From the NCBI RefSeq assembly GCF_001613305.1, contig NZ_BDCC01000010.1:94047-158046 (forward strand): DNA of 64,000 nt, in the 5' to 3' direction. Below are positions 28,093 to 37,300 of this stretch, piece after piece. Within the stretch, counting starts at the first letter, position 1. Every line of letters begins with the position of its first letter. The DNA comes from Nocardia vaccinii NBRC 15922 (lineage in GTDB: Bacteria; Actinomycetota; Actinomycetes; Mycobacteriales; Mycobacteriaceae). A program made the translations under genes and the position numbers. The notes below the pieces were generated by a model. That model was not told the origin of the DNA. It saw only the letters and a list, made by a program, of their open reading frames with translations, and ran no database searches.

Positions 28093-28976
28093 CGCGGAAA
28101 CCCCTTTGCGATCTCGGCAAGCTGGTCGCGGGTCTTGTTGGCGCTCAGTGCGACCCGGTCTATCTCAGCCCAAGATCGACGATACCGCTCTACTTGGTCC
28201 CGCTTCTGGAGAAACAGATTTCCGCTCCCGGCTCCAGTCTCAACGTAGACCACGGGAGCCTCCGGGATTTGCTTCACGGGATCCTCGAATTCGAGGATGA
28301 CGAAGGGGCCGACCTCCGTCCCTCGGTAGATCCCAGCGTCGAACGGCACGAGCCGAATGGTGATGTTGGGCAGCACCGACAATTCGACAATACGACGCAC
28401 ATGGCGCTGAGTGAGGCTTGGGTCTCCGAGCGGGCGGCGGACCACGCTCTCGTCCAGAATCGTGTTGAGCGTTGTGTTGGACTCAGCCAGGATGGCTTGC
28501 CTACGCATACGAACCTGGACATGCCGCTCGATCTCCTCTGGGGTCAGGTCCGGACTGGTTCGCAACAAGGCCCGTGCGTACTCCTCGGTCTGCAGTAGTC
28601 CTGGTATCCGAGCACTCTGATACATCGTGAGAGTCGTTGCCGCACTTTCGAGGTTGATGTAGACGTCCAGCTTGTCGGGTGAGACAACATCATTGAAGCT
28701 GTACCACCAGTCCCTGGCTGTCTCAGCCTCGATCGCAAGGCTTTTGAGGTCTGCGCGGGTCTGCGCCGACGCCCGGTAGACGTCGCACATCTTGTCGATG
28801 TAAATCGGCTTGAGCTTGCACGGCTCCCCCTTGAGCATCTTCGACACCGTCGTGTGGTGGAGGTTGATCTGCTCAGCCACATCCTTGATGTAGAGTCCCG
28901 ACTCCCGGTGGAGTCTAGTCAGGATCTGCGCGACCTGTCGGCGTGGAACTGACACTGTATTCGGTTGCGCTGGCAT
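28089..28976 (-). CDS. XRE-family regulator with DUF5753 domain
   Basis: The 295-residue protein has an XRE helix-turn-helix at about residues 12-65 (GLYIKDVAEQINLHHTTVSK, KMLKGEPCK). A DUF5753 sensor domain follows (ARIPGLLQTEEYARALL, RQAILAE, FVILEF-DP, VYVET, YRRSWAEIDRVALS). This is the Scr1-type family that pairs with DUF397. The ATG at 28976 has TTGGAGACAG upstream; ATGs at 29006 and 29015 would add 10-13 residues. It forms an operon with the DUF397 gene. The partner and signal are unknown. Confidence 0.85.
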   Translation of the reverse strand: MPAQPNTVSVPRRQVAQILTRLHRESGLYIKDVAEQINLHHTTVSKMLKGEPCKLKPIYIDKMCDVYRASAQTRADLKSLAIEAETARDWWYSFNDVVSPDKLDVYINLESAATTLTMYQSARIPGLLQTEEYARALLRTSPDLTPEEIERHVQVRMRRQAILAESNTTLNTILDESVVRRPLGDPSLTQRHVRRIVELSVLPNITIRLVPFDAGIYRGTEVGPFVILEFEDPVKQIPEAPVVYVETGAGSGNLFLQKRDQVERYRRSWAEIDRVALSANKTRDQLAEIAKGFPR

Positions 28977-29386
28977 CGACTGTCTCCAATCATGACCGGC
29001 GGACATGTCCGCCATTGGGCTCAGACTTCGTTTTTACGAAGTCGCCAAATTTTCCGAAAATGCTTGTGCGTTCAGAGAATCAGGTGTGACATGGATCGCG
29101 CACCCGATGGGTGGTCTCGAACGCTCCGCCCACCGGCCAGGTTTCCGGGCGTTCGACCAACAATTTCCGACTCAATTCCGGGGAACTCCATGATTACCAC
29201 GCGATCAGAGGTCTCGACAAGAGTGAATCGATCATCAGTTCGAGCGAAAGATGCTGTCCTTGTTGGACATTCGACGGCTGGGCGGTGTGCGAACATCGAT
29301 TTTCCTGCGATGATGCCTTACCTGGCGTTATGTCGCCGGCCACAGCATGTGCCTGCCGCGCGGATCGTGCCGTTGGAGGGGACGGC
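28977..29386. other. Divergent promoter region
   Basis: It separates the XRE/DUF397 operon from the DUF4254 gene. The short frames here are not convincing, and the sequence around 29030-29080 is relatively AT-rich, as a promoter would be. No repeat is seen. Confidence 0.4.
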
Positions 29387-29860
29387 ATGATCGCACTCCC
29401 CTCGAAAGTTCTGCTTGTCCAGGCGTGCACCGGCACCGCGATACCGAGTCATCCGGTACTACTCGCATGTCGAGAATTGGCGCGTCTGCATCAGGATCGT
29501 TTGGACCATTCCAATCCGGATATTCCAGCAATTGATAAAGCTCGCCGGAATGCAGTGCGGGAAGTCGATCGCTGGCTGTCGGCAAGCGGCATGCAGACAC
29601 CGAATGCACCGTTCCTGCATACCGAGACCGTCGGTATGGTGATAGACCGAATCGCGGAATATTCGATCGCGGCACAAGCCGGTTCGGAGCGAGGGATTCT
29701 GGAACTGCATCGGCATTACCTCTGGCGGCGCATGTCCGAACTCGCCGTCGCCTATGAGGATCTGGTGTCGGAGATCCACGCCGGTCGTCGGAGGGTGCCC
29801 GACCTCACCGGTCCTCAACTGCACCCATTCACCCCATCCGTCCGGCAGGCGGATATATGA
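29387..29860 (+). CDS. DUF4254-domain protein
   Basis: A 157-residue helical protein with the DUF4254 layout: MIALPSKVLLVQACTG, HPVLLACRELARLH, IDKARRNAVREVDRWLS, LHTETVGMVIDRIAEYS, and LHRHYLWRRMSELAVAYEDLV. The domain is common in Nocardia and Streptomyces, has no known role, and tends to occur in clusters of accessory genes. The ATG at 29387 has GGAGGGG upstream. The stop overlaps the next gene by four bases (29857-29860). Confidence 0.75.
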   Translation: MIALPSKVLLVQACTGTAIPSHPVLLACRELARLHQDRLDHSNPDIPAIDKARRNAVREVDRWLSASGMQTPNAPFLHTETVGMVIDRIAEYSIAAQAGSERGILELHRHYLWRRMSELAVAYEDLVSEIHAGRRRVPDLTGPQLHPFTPSVRQADI

Positions 29861-30462
29861 ACGGAGACAACAGGATTCACCTCGTTCGAGATGAGATTCG
29901 GCGAGTCGCCTGGTGCGACCACGCCACCCTGGACGCCGTGGCCGAACTCCTGGACAACCGCGAAATCAACATCCTCGCAGGAAAATTGGGAATGGTCGCC
30001 GCCCACATGGCATCCCGCGCCGGTGCCGGTCAGGGCATGCCGCCGCCGGGCACGTTCCCGGGCGCGGGCAGCGAGCGCATAGACCTTGCGGCCCAATGGA
30101 ATGCGGTGACCGTCGCCGGATGGTTCGTCCGCAGGAAACTGACCGCCTGGTGGTGGCACGACGTCCTCTTCGACAGCGTCCTGGTCACCTACGAACTGGT
30201 CAAAGCCTTCGTGGCCGCCGTAGCCGACGACGACTCGAGCCGGATAACCCGCCTCACCCTGCGCCTGCGAGCCCTCTCCGCGGGCCGCCTCGTCATCGAA
30301 GTGCACGACTCCCCCGAGAACGCCCACCTCATCTCCGCAGCCGACAACCTCATCTCCGCCCAGGTGGAGCACATAGCCCACCACTGCGGTCGTCACGAAC
30401 ACCACGGCCGCACGGTCCTCTGGTGCGAACTCGCCCGTCCGGAACTGACCCGCTGGATATGA
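29857..30462 (+). CDS. Hypothetical protein coupled to DUF4254 gene
   Basis: A 201-residue protein of unknown function. It has a mixed helical N-terminus (HATLDAVAELLDNREINILAGKLG, residues about 22-45), a Trp-rich stretch (KLTAWWWHDVLF), and a C-terminal LTLRLRALSAGRLVIEVHDSPENA, which faintly recalls GHKL ATPase strands, though the ATP-lid motifs are missing. ATGA overlap with the upstream gene suggests the two products act together. No signal peptide or membrane segment is seen. Confidence 0.6.
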   Translation: MNGDNRIHLVRDEIRRVAWCDHATLDAVAELLDNREINILAGKLGMVAAHMASRAGAGQGMPPPGTFPGAGSERIDLAAQWNAVTVAGWFVRRKLTAWWWHDVLFDSVLVTYELVKAFVAAVADDDSSRITRLTLRLRALSAGRLVIEVHDSPENAHLISAADNLISAQVEHIAHHCGRHEHHGRTVLWCELARPELTRWI

Positions 30463-30672
30463 CCCGACGAACACCACCGACGACGAATCTCCCTGGGGGA
30501 CCGCCGTTTCGGTGGGCGCGAATGAGCCCGATCTGGACGAAGGTGGTTCGACTCCCTCACATACGGAGAGTATCTGCAATAGAATTTGCTTATGATGAGG
30601 GAAATGCAAGTTTCTTTGCATCACACTGACCGCCGCATCGCCGACCGGTCGCTTGCTCATGAGGGGACCGCG

Positions 30673-30804
30673 ATGACTTCTCCCGAGGCGGCAGAGGTAC
30701 CGCCCGCTGACACCGAGCCGTCGAATCGGCGCGGGCCACAGGCCCGTTGCGTCGCGAGCACCGGCCATCGATACCGGATCGGCCGGCCCGTGGGATCACG
30801 ATGA
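30673..30804 (+). CDS. Small ORF coupled to the CHAP protein gene
   Basis: A 43-codon frame starting at an ATG with GAGGGGACCGCG upstream, beginning MTSPEAAEVPP and ending in a four-base overlap (ATGA, 30801-30804) with the CHAP-domain gene. The overlap and good ribosome-binding site are the only support; the sequence matches no family. The rest of 30463-30672 holds no supported gene. Confidence 0.35.
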   Translation: MTSPEAAEVPPADTEPSNRRGPQARCVASTGHRYRIGRPVGSR

Positions 30805-31895
30805 GCCCGAACACATTCGACATCAACGAAATAACGCTGACGCCGCCGAACGGGGCGCGGACGGGCCTCATCGCCGTTCTCGACATGGTGCAGACGGCGC
30901 TGCGTCAATCGATCGGGTTGCTTGCGTCGGGGAAGCCGTCGGAACAGCCGGACCTGCTGCACGAACTGGGTAGTCGCGGACTGCTCCAGGACGGGCTGGA
31001 CGACAAACACGATCATGCCGTCATGGTCGACAGCTACGCCTCGTCGCTACAGCAGATACGCGCCGCCAAGCTGGCGATCAGCAGCCACAACGAGGACGTC
31101 CGCAAGGCCTCCTACTCGACCTTCGACATATCGAACGGGACCTTCACCGCCTGCATGAGCAAGGTGCGCCAACTCCAGGGCGCGCTCGCGGAAATGTCGA
31201 AGAGGAACAAGAGCGGCGCACCGCTTACGCCGAGTCAGCAACGGACCGTGATCACCGCCGCCCTCGACGCCGTCGACTACGTGCACGGCAAGGTCAGCTC
31301 CGCCAGGAAGCAGATCCATCACCAGAAGCAGGTCATCGAGAATTCGGCTCCGACCTACCACCCCGGCTTGACGTATCCGTCCGGCGGCGTAGGTGGGGAT
31401 GGGCCATACCCGTTCGCGCCCAGGACCGGCAGCATCATCCCGATTCCGTTGGCTCCCGGCGCTTCCGGTGCGGTACAAGCCGCGATGTCCCAGCTCGGCG
31501 TTCACGAATTGGGCAGCAGCAACCACCTGCCGGGCCACAAGGCGTACGACATCGGCGGGCCGTGGTGCGCGTCCTTCGCCACCTGGGCCTGGAGGCAGGC
31601 GCACCTACCGTTGAACTGGACCACCAGCACCACCTACGTGCCCACGATCTGGGCCGATGCCAAGCGCCACGGGCTTGCCGACCGAGCGTCCGGCGCCCGG
31701 GTCGGCGATCTCATCGTCCTGAACGACGTCGGTCACATCGGCGTGGTGGAAAAGGTCGACTCGCACGGCAACATCTACACCATCGAGGGCAACTCGGGTG
31801 ATGCGGTGCGCCGGCACGAGTACCCGCCGGGCAGCAGCTACGTCGACGGCGTCATCCATCCGCCCGCGCAGAAGCCCGGCGCCGTAATGGCTTGA
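30801..31895 (+). CDS. CHAP-domain cell-wall hydrolase with helical N-terminus
   Basis: A 364-residue protein. Residues 1-185 are helical without a signal peptide, like ESX substrates. A Pro/Gly-rich linker and a C-terminal CHAP domain follow (residues about 225-350). The catalytic Cys is in GGPWCASFATWAW, the His in NDVGHIGVVEKVD and a polar residue in IYTIEGNSGD. CHAP enzymes are peptidoglycan amidases or endopeptidases. The ATG at 30801 overlaps a small upstream ORF. The lack of a Sec signal and the long helical head suggest type VII export, as an inference. Confidence 0.7.
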   Translation: MSPNTFDINEITLTPPNGARTGLIAVLDMVQTALRQSIGLLASGKPSEQPDLLHELGSRGLLQDGLDDKHDHAVMVDSYASSLQQIRAAKLAISSHNEDVRKASYSTFDISNGTFTACMSKVRQLQGALAEMSKRNKSGAPLTPSQQRTVITAALDAVDYVHGKVSSARKQIHHQKQVIENSAPTYHPGLTYPSGGVGGDGPYPFAPRTGSIIPIPLAPGASGAVQAAMSQLGVHELGSSNHLPGHKAYDIGGPWCASFATWAWRQAHLPLNWTTSTTYVPTIWADAKRHGLADRASGARVGDLIVLNDVGHIGVVEKVDSHGNIYTIEGNSGDAVRRHEYPPGSSYVDGVIHPPAQKPGAVMA

Positions 31896-32211
31896 CGGGC
31901 GGGAAACCTCGATGGCCGGACCGGACGATGGTGATCGCGAAATCCCGCACCGTCTCGCCCGGGTCATGTGTCGCAACCCGTTCACACCACAGCGCCAGCG
32001 CCTGTGGCAGGACCTGTACCAGTCGGGTCTTCTCCCCGGCCGAATCACCGGAATTCACGTGTGCGCTGCCCGGAAGGGATGCGTCTACTCCACGTGCGAC
32101 GGAAACCGCAGCGGAACGACCATCCACACGACGAACCTGACGCTCCTCTCATCGAGACCGATGGCGAGTTCGACAATGCCGAGTATCCGAGAGTGCTTGG
32201 ACGGCAAATGA
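31896..32211. other. Intergenic region with a doubtful small ORF
   Basis: A 99-codon plus-strand frame (31912-32211) begins ATGGCCGGACC. It has no recognisable domain and a weak upstream region. It lies between convergent genes and I do not call it a gene. Confidence 0.3.
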
Positions 32212-33084
32212 TTACCTGCCATGAACGACGGACCTGCGGGCGGACTGCACCCGGAACGTCGGATGAAGGGCGGGGCTGGAGATATCGGTGACGAGCCCAG
32301 CATCGCATCCATCGTCATCGGCAGGCCTGAGGTGTTCGGTGATGAGGTCGGCGATCATGGTGGCGCCGCGGGTGTTCTGGTGGATGCCGTCGGTGGTCAA
32401 TTGCAGGCCGCGGCGGGCGGAGATGGCGTCGAAGCTTCGCCGGAGCACGAAATGCTGAATCGCCGCAGTCGCGGACGGCCGCCGGCCGGTTTGGAACCGC
32501 ATGCCCGGCGTGCGTCGTTGTGCTCGAAGGTATTCCAGTTGATGCTCGTACAGCGGCAGGTAGGCCACACCGGCGGCTGCGGCGACGTCGCAGGCGATGG
32601 CACTGTACTCGCCGGCTCGCGCCACCGGCGCCGAGCCCAACTCTTCTCCCATGGTGGGTAGCGAGAGCACCGCGATGTCGGCGTCCGTCTGCTGCTGGAG
32701 GATATCGACGACAGCGGTGAGACTCTCCCGATACCACTGCGGCGTCGGCTTCCGCGGGAGTTGCTTCGCCTTGATCGCGGCGCGAAGATCCTTGTCACTG
32801 AGGGTCACCCGCGCATCGTTGGTGCCGATGAGCACGGTCACGAAGTCCGGCTGCTCCGCGATGATCGGCGCCAACCGCATCCGCAGGTTGTAGGCATGGT
32901 CGGCATTGACGCCATGATTGGTGAAGACATAGCCCTCCCCGGCGAACCGCTGCCGCAGGATTGCCAGATAGTCCGCGCTGACGTCGGCTTTCGTGAGACT
33001 GTCACCGGCGCACGCGACGCGGATGGGCATACGGGGTGCACCGTCTGCCGAAATGGTCTGGGCCGCATCGGATTCTCGGGTCAT
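32212..33084 (-). CDS. SGNH/GDSL-family esterase or lipase
   Basis: The 290-residue protein has the block I nucleophile Ser in AGDSLTK (about residue 29), block III GTND (near 98), and block V DGIHQN near residue 245, giving the Ser-Asn-Asp/His set of SGNH hydrolases. No signal peptide is seen. Substrate unknown. The ATG at 33084 follows the upstream gene's stop by only four bases, so the two are an operon. The C-terminal 40 residues, with SPALHPTFRVQ, extend beyond the domain. Confidence 0.75.
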   Translation of the reverse strand: MTRESDAAQTISADGAPRMPIRVACAGDSLTKADVSADYLAILRQRFAGEGYVFTNHGVNADHAYNLRMRLAPIIAEQPDFVTVLIGTNDARVTLSDKDLRAAIKAKQLPRKPTPQWYRESLTAVVDILQQQTDADIAVLSLPTMGEELGSAPVARAGEYSAIACDVAAAAGVAYLPLYEHQLEYLRAQRRTPGMRFQTGRRPSATAAIQHFVLRRSFDAISARRGLQLTTDGIHQNTRGATMIADLITEHLRPADDDGCDAGLVTDISSPALHPTFRVQSARRSVVHGR

Positions 33085-33088
33085 GGCC

Positions 33089-33535
33089 TCACACCGCCTC
33101 GACCCGGAACACCGCGATGCGCTCGGCGCTCGCAGCGACGTCGTCGGGCGATGGGCTCGGGGACAGCCCGTTGTCGACATAGCTCTTGCCGATACCGGCC
33201 GGGCTTTCCGTCACCAGTTGGCGCAGCACCGGGCGGCGCGCTTCGACCGGTAGCTCGACCAGCCGTACCTGGGTTGATCGCCGGCCGCGGGTCAGCGTAA
33301 CCAGGTCGGCCGCTCGGGCATTGGCGACCCAGGCCGCCTTCGGGAAGGCCTGCACGATGTAGCGCTGACCCGCCACGGGCACGACCGCGATCACGAATGT
33401 GCGCAAGCGGCCGGTGTGCCGTCCGGCGACGGTCAGTACCTGTATGGGCCCGAACGCTATATCGACTCGCTGCAGCCCGATGATCACAAAGTTCACGGCA
33501 TTGACCAGGCGTCGCTTTCGCTGCTGGCTCAGCAT
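33089..33535 (-). CDS. Deazaflavin-dependent nitroreductase-family protein
   Basis: A 148-residue split-barrel protein of the DDN/DUF385 family, with LTVAGRHTGRLRTFVIAVVPVAGQRYIV in the first half (residues about 35-65; given as a region) and AWVANARAADLVTLTRGRR in the middle. These F420 users reduce quinones or xenobiotics, or lack activity. The ATG at 33535 has AGGTGGTGG upstream; the GTG at 33550 would add five residues. It is divergent from the TetR gene at 33648 across a palindromic operator, so it is probably controlled by that repressor. Confidence 0.7.
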   Translation of the reverse strand: MLSQQRKRRLVNAVNFVIIGLQRVDIAFGPIQVLTVAGRHTGRLRTFVIAVVPVAGQRYIVQAFPKAAWVANARAADLVTLTRGRRSTQVRLVELPVEARRPVLRQLVTESPAGIGKSYVDNGLSPSPSPDDVAASAERIAVFRVEAV

Positions 33536-33567
33536 GAGCCACCACCTCACTTGGGTAGTAAGTATTT

Positions 33568-33584
33568 ACTCACCAATGGTGAGT
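33568..33584. promoter_or_regulatory. Probable TetR operator
   Basis: ACTCACCAATGGTGAGT is a 17-bp palindrome with a 1-3 base centre, placed between the divergent nitroreductase-family and TetR genes. AAGTA and AGTACTT flank it as a second layer of symmetry. Confidence 0.65.
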
Positions 33585-33647
33585 GAGTACTTGCTATCGT
33601 GTCAAGGCATGACGTAACACACCGACGGCGTGAGGAGAAGAGCACGG

Positions 33648-34265
33648 ATGAGTGAGACAGAGGCAGCCTCGCCGCGGGCGCAGTCGACCCGGGCCCGGAT
33701 CCTGGATGCCGCCTCCACGGTGATGACCGAGCGCGGTCTGGCCAACGCCACCACCAAGGAGATCGCCCGTGCTGCCGGCTTTTCCGAGGCCACGCTGTAC
33801 AAGCACTTCCAGGACAAGGAGGAGCTGTTCCTCACCGTCATGCGCGAACGGCTGCCCGCCGAGTTCGTCGGCTACCTCGCTGGATTGGCCGACCAGGTGG
33901 GCACCGGCACTGTCCGCGTCCGACTGCAGGAGGTCGCCGCCCACGCTGTGGCGTTCTACCGGGATCTCGCGCCGATGCTGGGCGCGGTCTTCGCCCAACC
34001 GGACCTGCTGGCCCGGCACCAGCAGATGCTGCGCGCCGCCGGATTGGGCCCGCACCTGGCGCTGTCGGCGCTCGCCGACTACCTGCACGCCGAGCAGCGA
34101 CTGGGCAGGCTTATCGGAACAAACCGACCCGACATGCTCGCCGCGGCCCTGCTCGGCGCCTGCTTCCAGCGCGCCTTCCTGATCGAGTTCGAGGGCGAGC
34201 ATCTCGCCGACCAGCCCGCCGACGAGTTCGCCCGCGCCTTGGTCGACAGCCTGCTACCGGAATGA
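33648..34265 (+). CDS. TetR-family regulator
   Basis: The 205-residue protein has an N-terminal TetR HTH (RARILDAASTVMTERGLANATTKEIA, residues about 14-39, then FSEATLYKHFQDKEELFLTV). A helical ligand domain follows. The ATG at 33648 follows an AGGAG-type signal. It faces the nitroreductase/SGNH operon across a palindrome, so local repression of that operon and of itself is likely. The ligand is unknown. Confidence 0.85.
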   Translation: MSETEAASPRAQSTRARILDAASTVMTERGLANATTKEIARAAGFSEATLYKHFQDKEELFLTVMRERLPAEFVGYLAGLADQVGTGTVRVRLQEVAAHAVAFYRDLAPMLGAVFAQPDLLARHQQMLRAAGLGPHLALSALADYLHAEQRLGRLIGTNRPDMLAAALLGACFQRAFLIEFEGEHLADQPADEFARALVDSLLPE

Positions 34266-34869
34266 CCGGGCCAGACTTGATTCACCCAGCTCGTCCCAGA
34301 AACGTCGCGCCACAGCAATTACATGATCTACCTGGCGATTCAATGAGACACACTCGACCGGTTATCCGTCACGCGATTCCGAGACACCGTAGATCAGCGA
34401 ACCGACCCTGCCTCACCCCAGTGAGGCAGGACAGTCAGGCGACCTCCGTTCCGGTGTCGGCCGGGCCAGCCAGGGTGATGTCACGGGGCCGTTCGAGCAA
34501 AGTGCCCCTGCGGAAGAGCGCGCCGACGCGGACGAGAGCGACGAGTTCGGGGGCGCCGACCGGTGAACCCGACACCCCGACCGCAACACCGTCCTGATCG
34601 GACACCGCGCCACCGTCGATTACCGCGACCATGGGACAAACCTTCTCGCCTGGCGGCCGCCCCGATACGATCGAAACCTGTTGACTTTCAGATCATCCGG
34701 GAAAGTACTCCCTTCCGGACATCCACAGACCTCCGATCATCGCTCGGGAGTGGCGAAGCGCAAGTGTATTGAAGCGGTCACGGTGACCGGGTAAGTTCGA
34801 TGCGAGCCGTTGAGGGGGTGGGAGTCGATCCGGCCCTTCTTCATCGTGGTACCGGGCCGAGAGGACGAC
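34266..34869. other. Intergenic region with a doubtful minus-strand ORF
   Basis: A 65-codon minus frame (34435-34632) begins MVAVIDGGAVSDQDGVAV and contains LFRRGTLLERPRDI. It could be a remnant or a small gene, but no family is recognised. The remaining bases, including 34640-34800, look like a promoter region for the DUF3558 gene. Confidence 0.3.
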
Positions 34870-35451
34870 ATGACCGACTGGGGACGCGTAATCCGTTGTG
34901 CGGCAGTGGGAGTCGGTGCGGCGGCGCTGCTGGCGGGGTGCAACGACGGTGGGGGAACATCGAGTGCCGACTCATCGCCGGCTGCTGCGACATCGACCGT
35001 CGCACCGGCCGCGCCGACGTCGGTGAATGGTTGCCAGCTACCACAGTCGGTTATGAATGCCGAGCAGATCGAGCCAGGCCCCACCAACTCCGACATGGAC
35101 GCAAACGGTGGGATCAAGTTCAAGGGCTGCATTTGGACAACCCACGACAGCGACGGGTTCAGTGTAAATGTCCGCAGCACCAACATGACCGTCCAAATGG
35201 TCGAGAAAATCAGCGACTATAAGGTCGGCGAGCATCTGACCATCGATGGCCGTCAAGCAGTGACGTACTACACCAGCGACCAGACAGATTTACGCGCCGA
35301 CTGCAACATCAACGTTGCAGTCAAGGGCGGCGGACTCGACATACTGATCGACAACCCCGCCTCACGTAAGGCGACCGGAACTCAGGACTCCTGCGAGATA
35401 GCCAAGAGAATTGCAGGAGAACTGGTACCCACGTTGCCAGCCTCGGCCTAG
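34870..35451 (+). CDS. DUF3558-family lipoprotein
   Basis: A 193-residue lipoprotein. A short signal ends in the lipobox LLAGC (Cys near residue 24), followed by a Ser/Ala/Pro-rich linker. The DUF3558 domain has NGCQLPQ, KGCIWTTHDSDGFSVNV, CNINVAVKGGGLDILIDNP and a final C-E-I-A-KRIAGELV helix. It would be anchored outside the membrane. DUF3558 lipoproteins commonly stand before ESX-linked genes in Nocardia, as here. The ATG at 34870 follows GAGGACGAC. Confidence 0.8.
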   Translation: MTDWGRVIRCAAVGVGAAALLAGCNDGGGTSSADSSPAAATSTVAPAAPTSVNGCQLPQSVMNAEQIEPGPTNSDMDANGGIKFKGCIWTTHDSDGFSVNVRSTNMTVQMVEKISDYKVGEHLTIDGRQAVTYYTSDQTDLRADCNINVAVKGGGLDILIDNPASRKATGTQDSCEIAKRIAGELVPTLPASA

Positions 35452-35508
35452 AATTAGAGTACACTATTCACCAGCTTTAATCGATTCACCAGGGGAGGCC
35501 AGCACACC

Positions 35509-36018
35509 ATGGCAGATGATAGTAAGCCAACAGGGCCGTTGGCCAGTCTGATAACCGAAGCCCAAAACGGCAGCCTGAGCGTAAAATTCAGTCCGGATGT
35601 GATGGTCAATGCTGACGAGTTCGTGTACATCGAGCGAGACTGCAAAGCATTCAAAGACGAAATAGTTGTACTACAAGGTCTCGCAGAAGCAATCGCCAGA
35701 TTGCCGCACTGGGGTCTCGGCGAGTCCACTGATGGACTAACTTCTGCAAACACTCTCGTATCAAGATTTCGCAGTAAAGCAAAGAGCGTCGGTCTTTCAA
35801 CCGATTCGAATGATAATCTGTACGATATACTCGATCAGCACTACAAGATCATCGATGACCTGCAGACACTCCACCACACTATCGCTCAGCAGTATTGTCA
35901 ACAGGACGAGAAGTTCGCCGCCGAATACAAGAGATTGAATGCAAATTTGGAGCCCAGTCCCATCAAGAGCGGCGTACAGCCTCGTGTGACGGTCAGTGCG
36001 GTAGGGAAGTCCAGCTGA
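35509..36018 (+). CDS. Hypothetical helical protein of a type VII-linked cluster
   Basis: A 169-residue protein with a likely helical hairpin (residues about 40-150: VYIERDCKAFKDEIVVLQ, LAEAIARL, LYDILDQHYKIIDDLQTLHHT). It has no signal peptide. The DNA from about 35450 to 35900 is visibly less GC-rich than its neighbours, and codon use differs (many AAA, GAA, ATA), which suggests recent acquisition or a different history. The stop overlaps the start of the PPE-like gene by one base. It might be a WXG/ESX partner protein; no firm family. Confidence 0.6.
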   Translation: MADDSKPTGPLASLITEAQNGSLSVKFSPDVMVNADEFVYIERDCKAFKDEIVVLQGLAEAIARLPHWGLGESTDGLTSANTLVSRFRSKAKSVGLSTDSNDNLYDILDQHYKIIDDLQTLHHTIAQQYCQQDEKFAAEYKRLNANLEPSPIKSGVQPRVTVSAVGKSS

Positions 36019-37178
36019 TGGCCGTCACCAACGAACCTGCACAGATTCCCGGGGGAGGTGAAAACCCCGATAGCTTTTCTCACTGGGAAATCTACAATAA
36101 ATTCAATCCGCTCAACACCTCCAACGGACACACTGCCGCTCAGCACTACAACGATATAGCGAGCAAGTGGTCCGCCGCAGCGGACTTCTTCGCCTCCCGT
36201 ATCCGCCAGTCGAGTTCGGCCGCCTGGCAGGGCAATGCCGCCGAAGCTTCCAGGACTGCGATCTCCAACTATGCCCAGCGCGCCGAGGATCTGACCGAGG
36301 CGTTGAAGGCCATGTCCGCTCAGGTGACTGCCGCGGTCGACGGGGTCAACAACACCAAAAACGGTGTCGCAGTACCGATACAGCATGTGAGCATCTGGAA
36401 CGTCAAAGACGGCGATTTCCTCTGGCACCACGGCTCCCGGTCGAAGCAGAAGATCGACCAGGCGCGCGACGACGCCCGCGAGGCGATGAAGAACAACTAC
36501 GTCAAGAACTTCGTCGACGCGGACAAGAAGATTCCGGTCATTCCCAAGCCGAACGAGATCAGCAACCCGCTCTACAGCTACACCCCGACCAGTTCCAGCG
36601 CGTACACACCGAACTCCGGCACCGGCCCCAGCCAGCCCGGCCCGAGTCAGAGCGGTACGAGCGGTGACAGCGGAAATCAGTCGGGTACCTCGTCGAGCCA
36701 GTCGGATTCCATGTCGACGGCGGGTTACAGCTCCTCGTCCATGCCGTCGATGTCCGGGTACTCGAGTTCTATGGCGACCACGCCCGCCGGCTATTACAGC
36801 GGGACCTCGCCGATCTCCACCACGCCGAGCAATTACAGCGGGGTCGGCAGCGGGTCGGGTGGGGACAGCGCGTTGAACGGGTTGGGCTCGGCGACCGGCG
36901 GCGGGCTGGGCAAGAGTGTGTCGGGGACCGGATCCAACGCCGCCACGGCGGCCGCGAAAGCTGCGAAAGCCGCTGGCACGACCAGCAATATGGCCGGTAT
37001 GGGCGGAATCGGCGGCGCGGCCGGTAAAGGTAAGGGCGAGGACGACAAAGAGCACTCGCTCCCGGACTGGCTGCGCAATATGGAGAACGCCGAGGAACTG
37101 CTCGGTCCGACGCCCAAGAGCATTCCGGGCGGCGTCATCGGCGGGGATTTCGACCGAGATCCCGATACCCGCGGCTGA
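36018..37178 (+). CDS. PPE-like / WXG-type ESX-associated protein
   Basis: The 386-residue protein has a helical N-terminal part (residues 1-180) with a W-x-G turn in SSAAWQGNAAEAS near residue 70 and ALKAMSAQVTAAVDGV. A long low-complexity Ser/Thr/Gly/Tyr/Pro segment (about 195-330) follows, then a charged C-terminus (EDDKEHSLPDWLRNMENAEE). This resembles Nocardia PPE-domain proteins, secreted through ESX and bound in the cytoplasm by EspG. The start at 36018 shares a base with the previous stop, and EspG follows at 37301. Confidence 0.65.
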   Translation: MAVTNEPAQIPGGGENPDSFSHWEIYNKFNPLNTSNGHTAAQHYNDIASKWSAAADFFASRIRQSSSAAWQGNAAEASRTAISNYAQRAEDLTEALKAMSAQVTAAVDGVNNTKNGVAVPIQHVSIWNVKDGDFLWHHGSRSKQKIDQARDDAREAMKNNYVKNFVDADKKIPVIPKPNEISNPLYSYTPTSSSAYTPNSGTGPSQPGPSQSGTSGDSGNQSGTSSSQSDSMSTAGYSSSSMPSMSGYSSSMATTPAGYYSGTSPISTTPSNYSGVGSGSGGDSALNGLGSATGGGLGKSVSGTGSNAATAAAKAAKAAGTTSNMAGMGGIGGAAGKGKGEDDKEHSLPDWLRNMENAEELLGPTPKSIPGGVIGGDFDRDPDTRG

Positions 37179-37300
37179 GCGCCGGATCCGTTGCGCCCCT
37201 TGCCTTCCGGACGCCTCGCTGATGCCGGGGCCGCTCCGGCGCATGTTCCACTGTCGTTCCGGTATTCAGGTAACCGGAATTCGTGATCGAAGGATGTTGC

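Noticed and set aside
31912..32211. 99-codon plus-strand ORF after the CHAP gene
   Set aside because: Weak start and no similarity; listed as doubtful.
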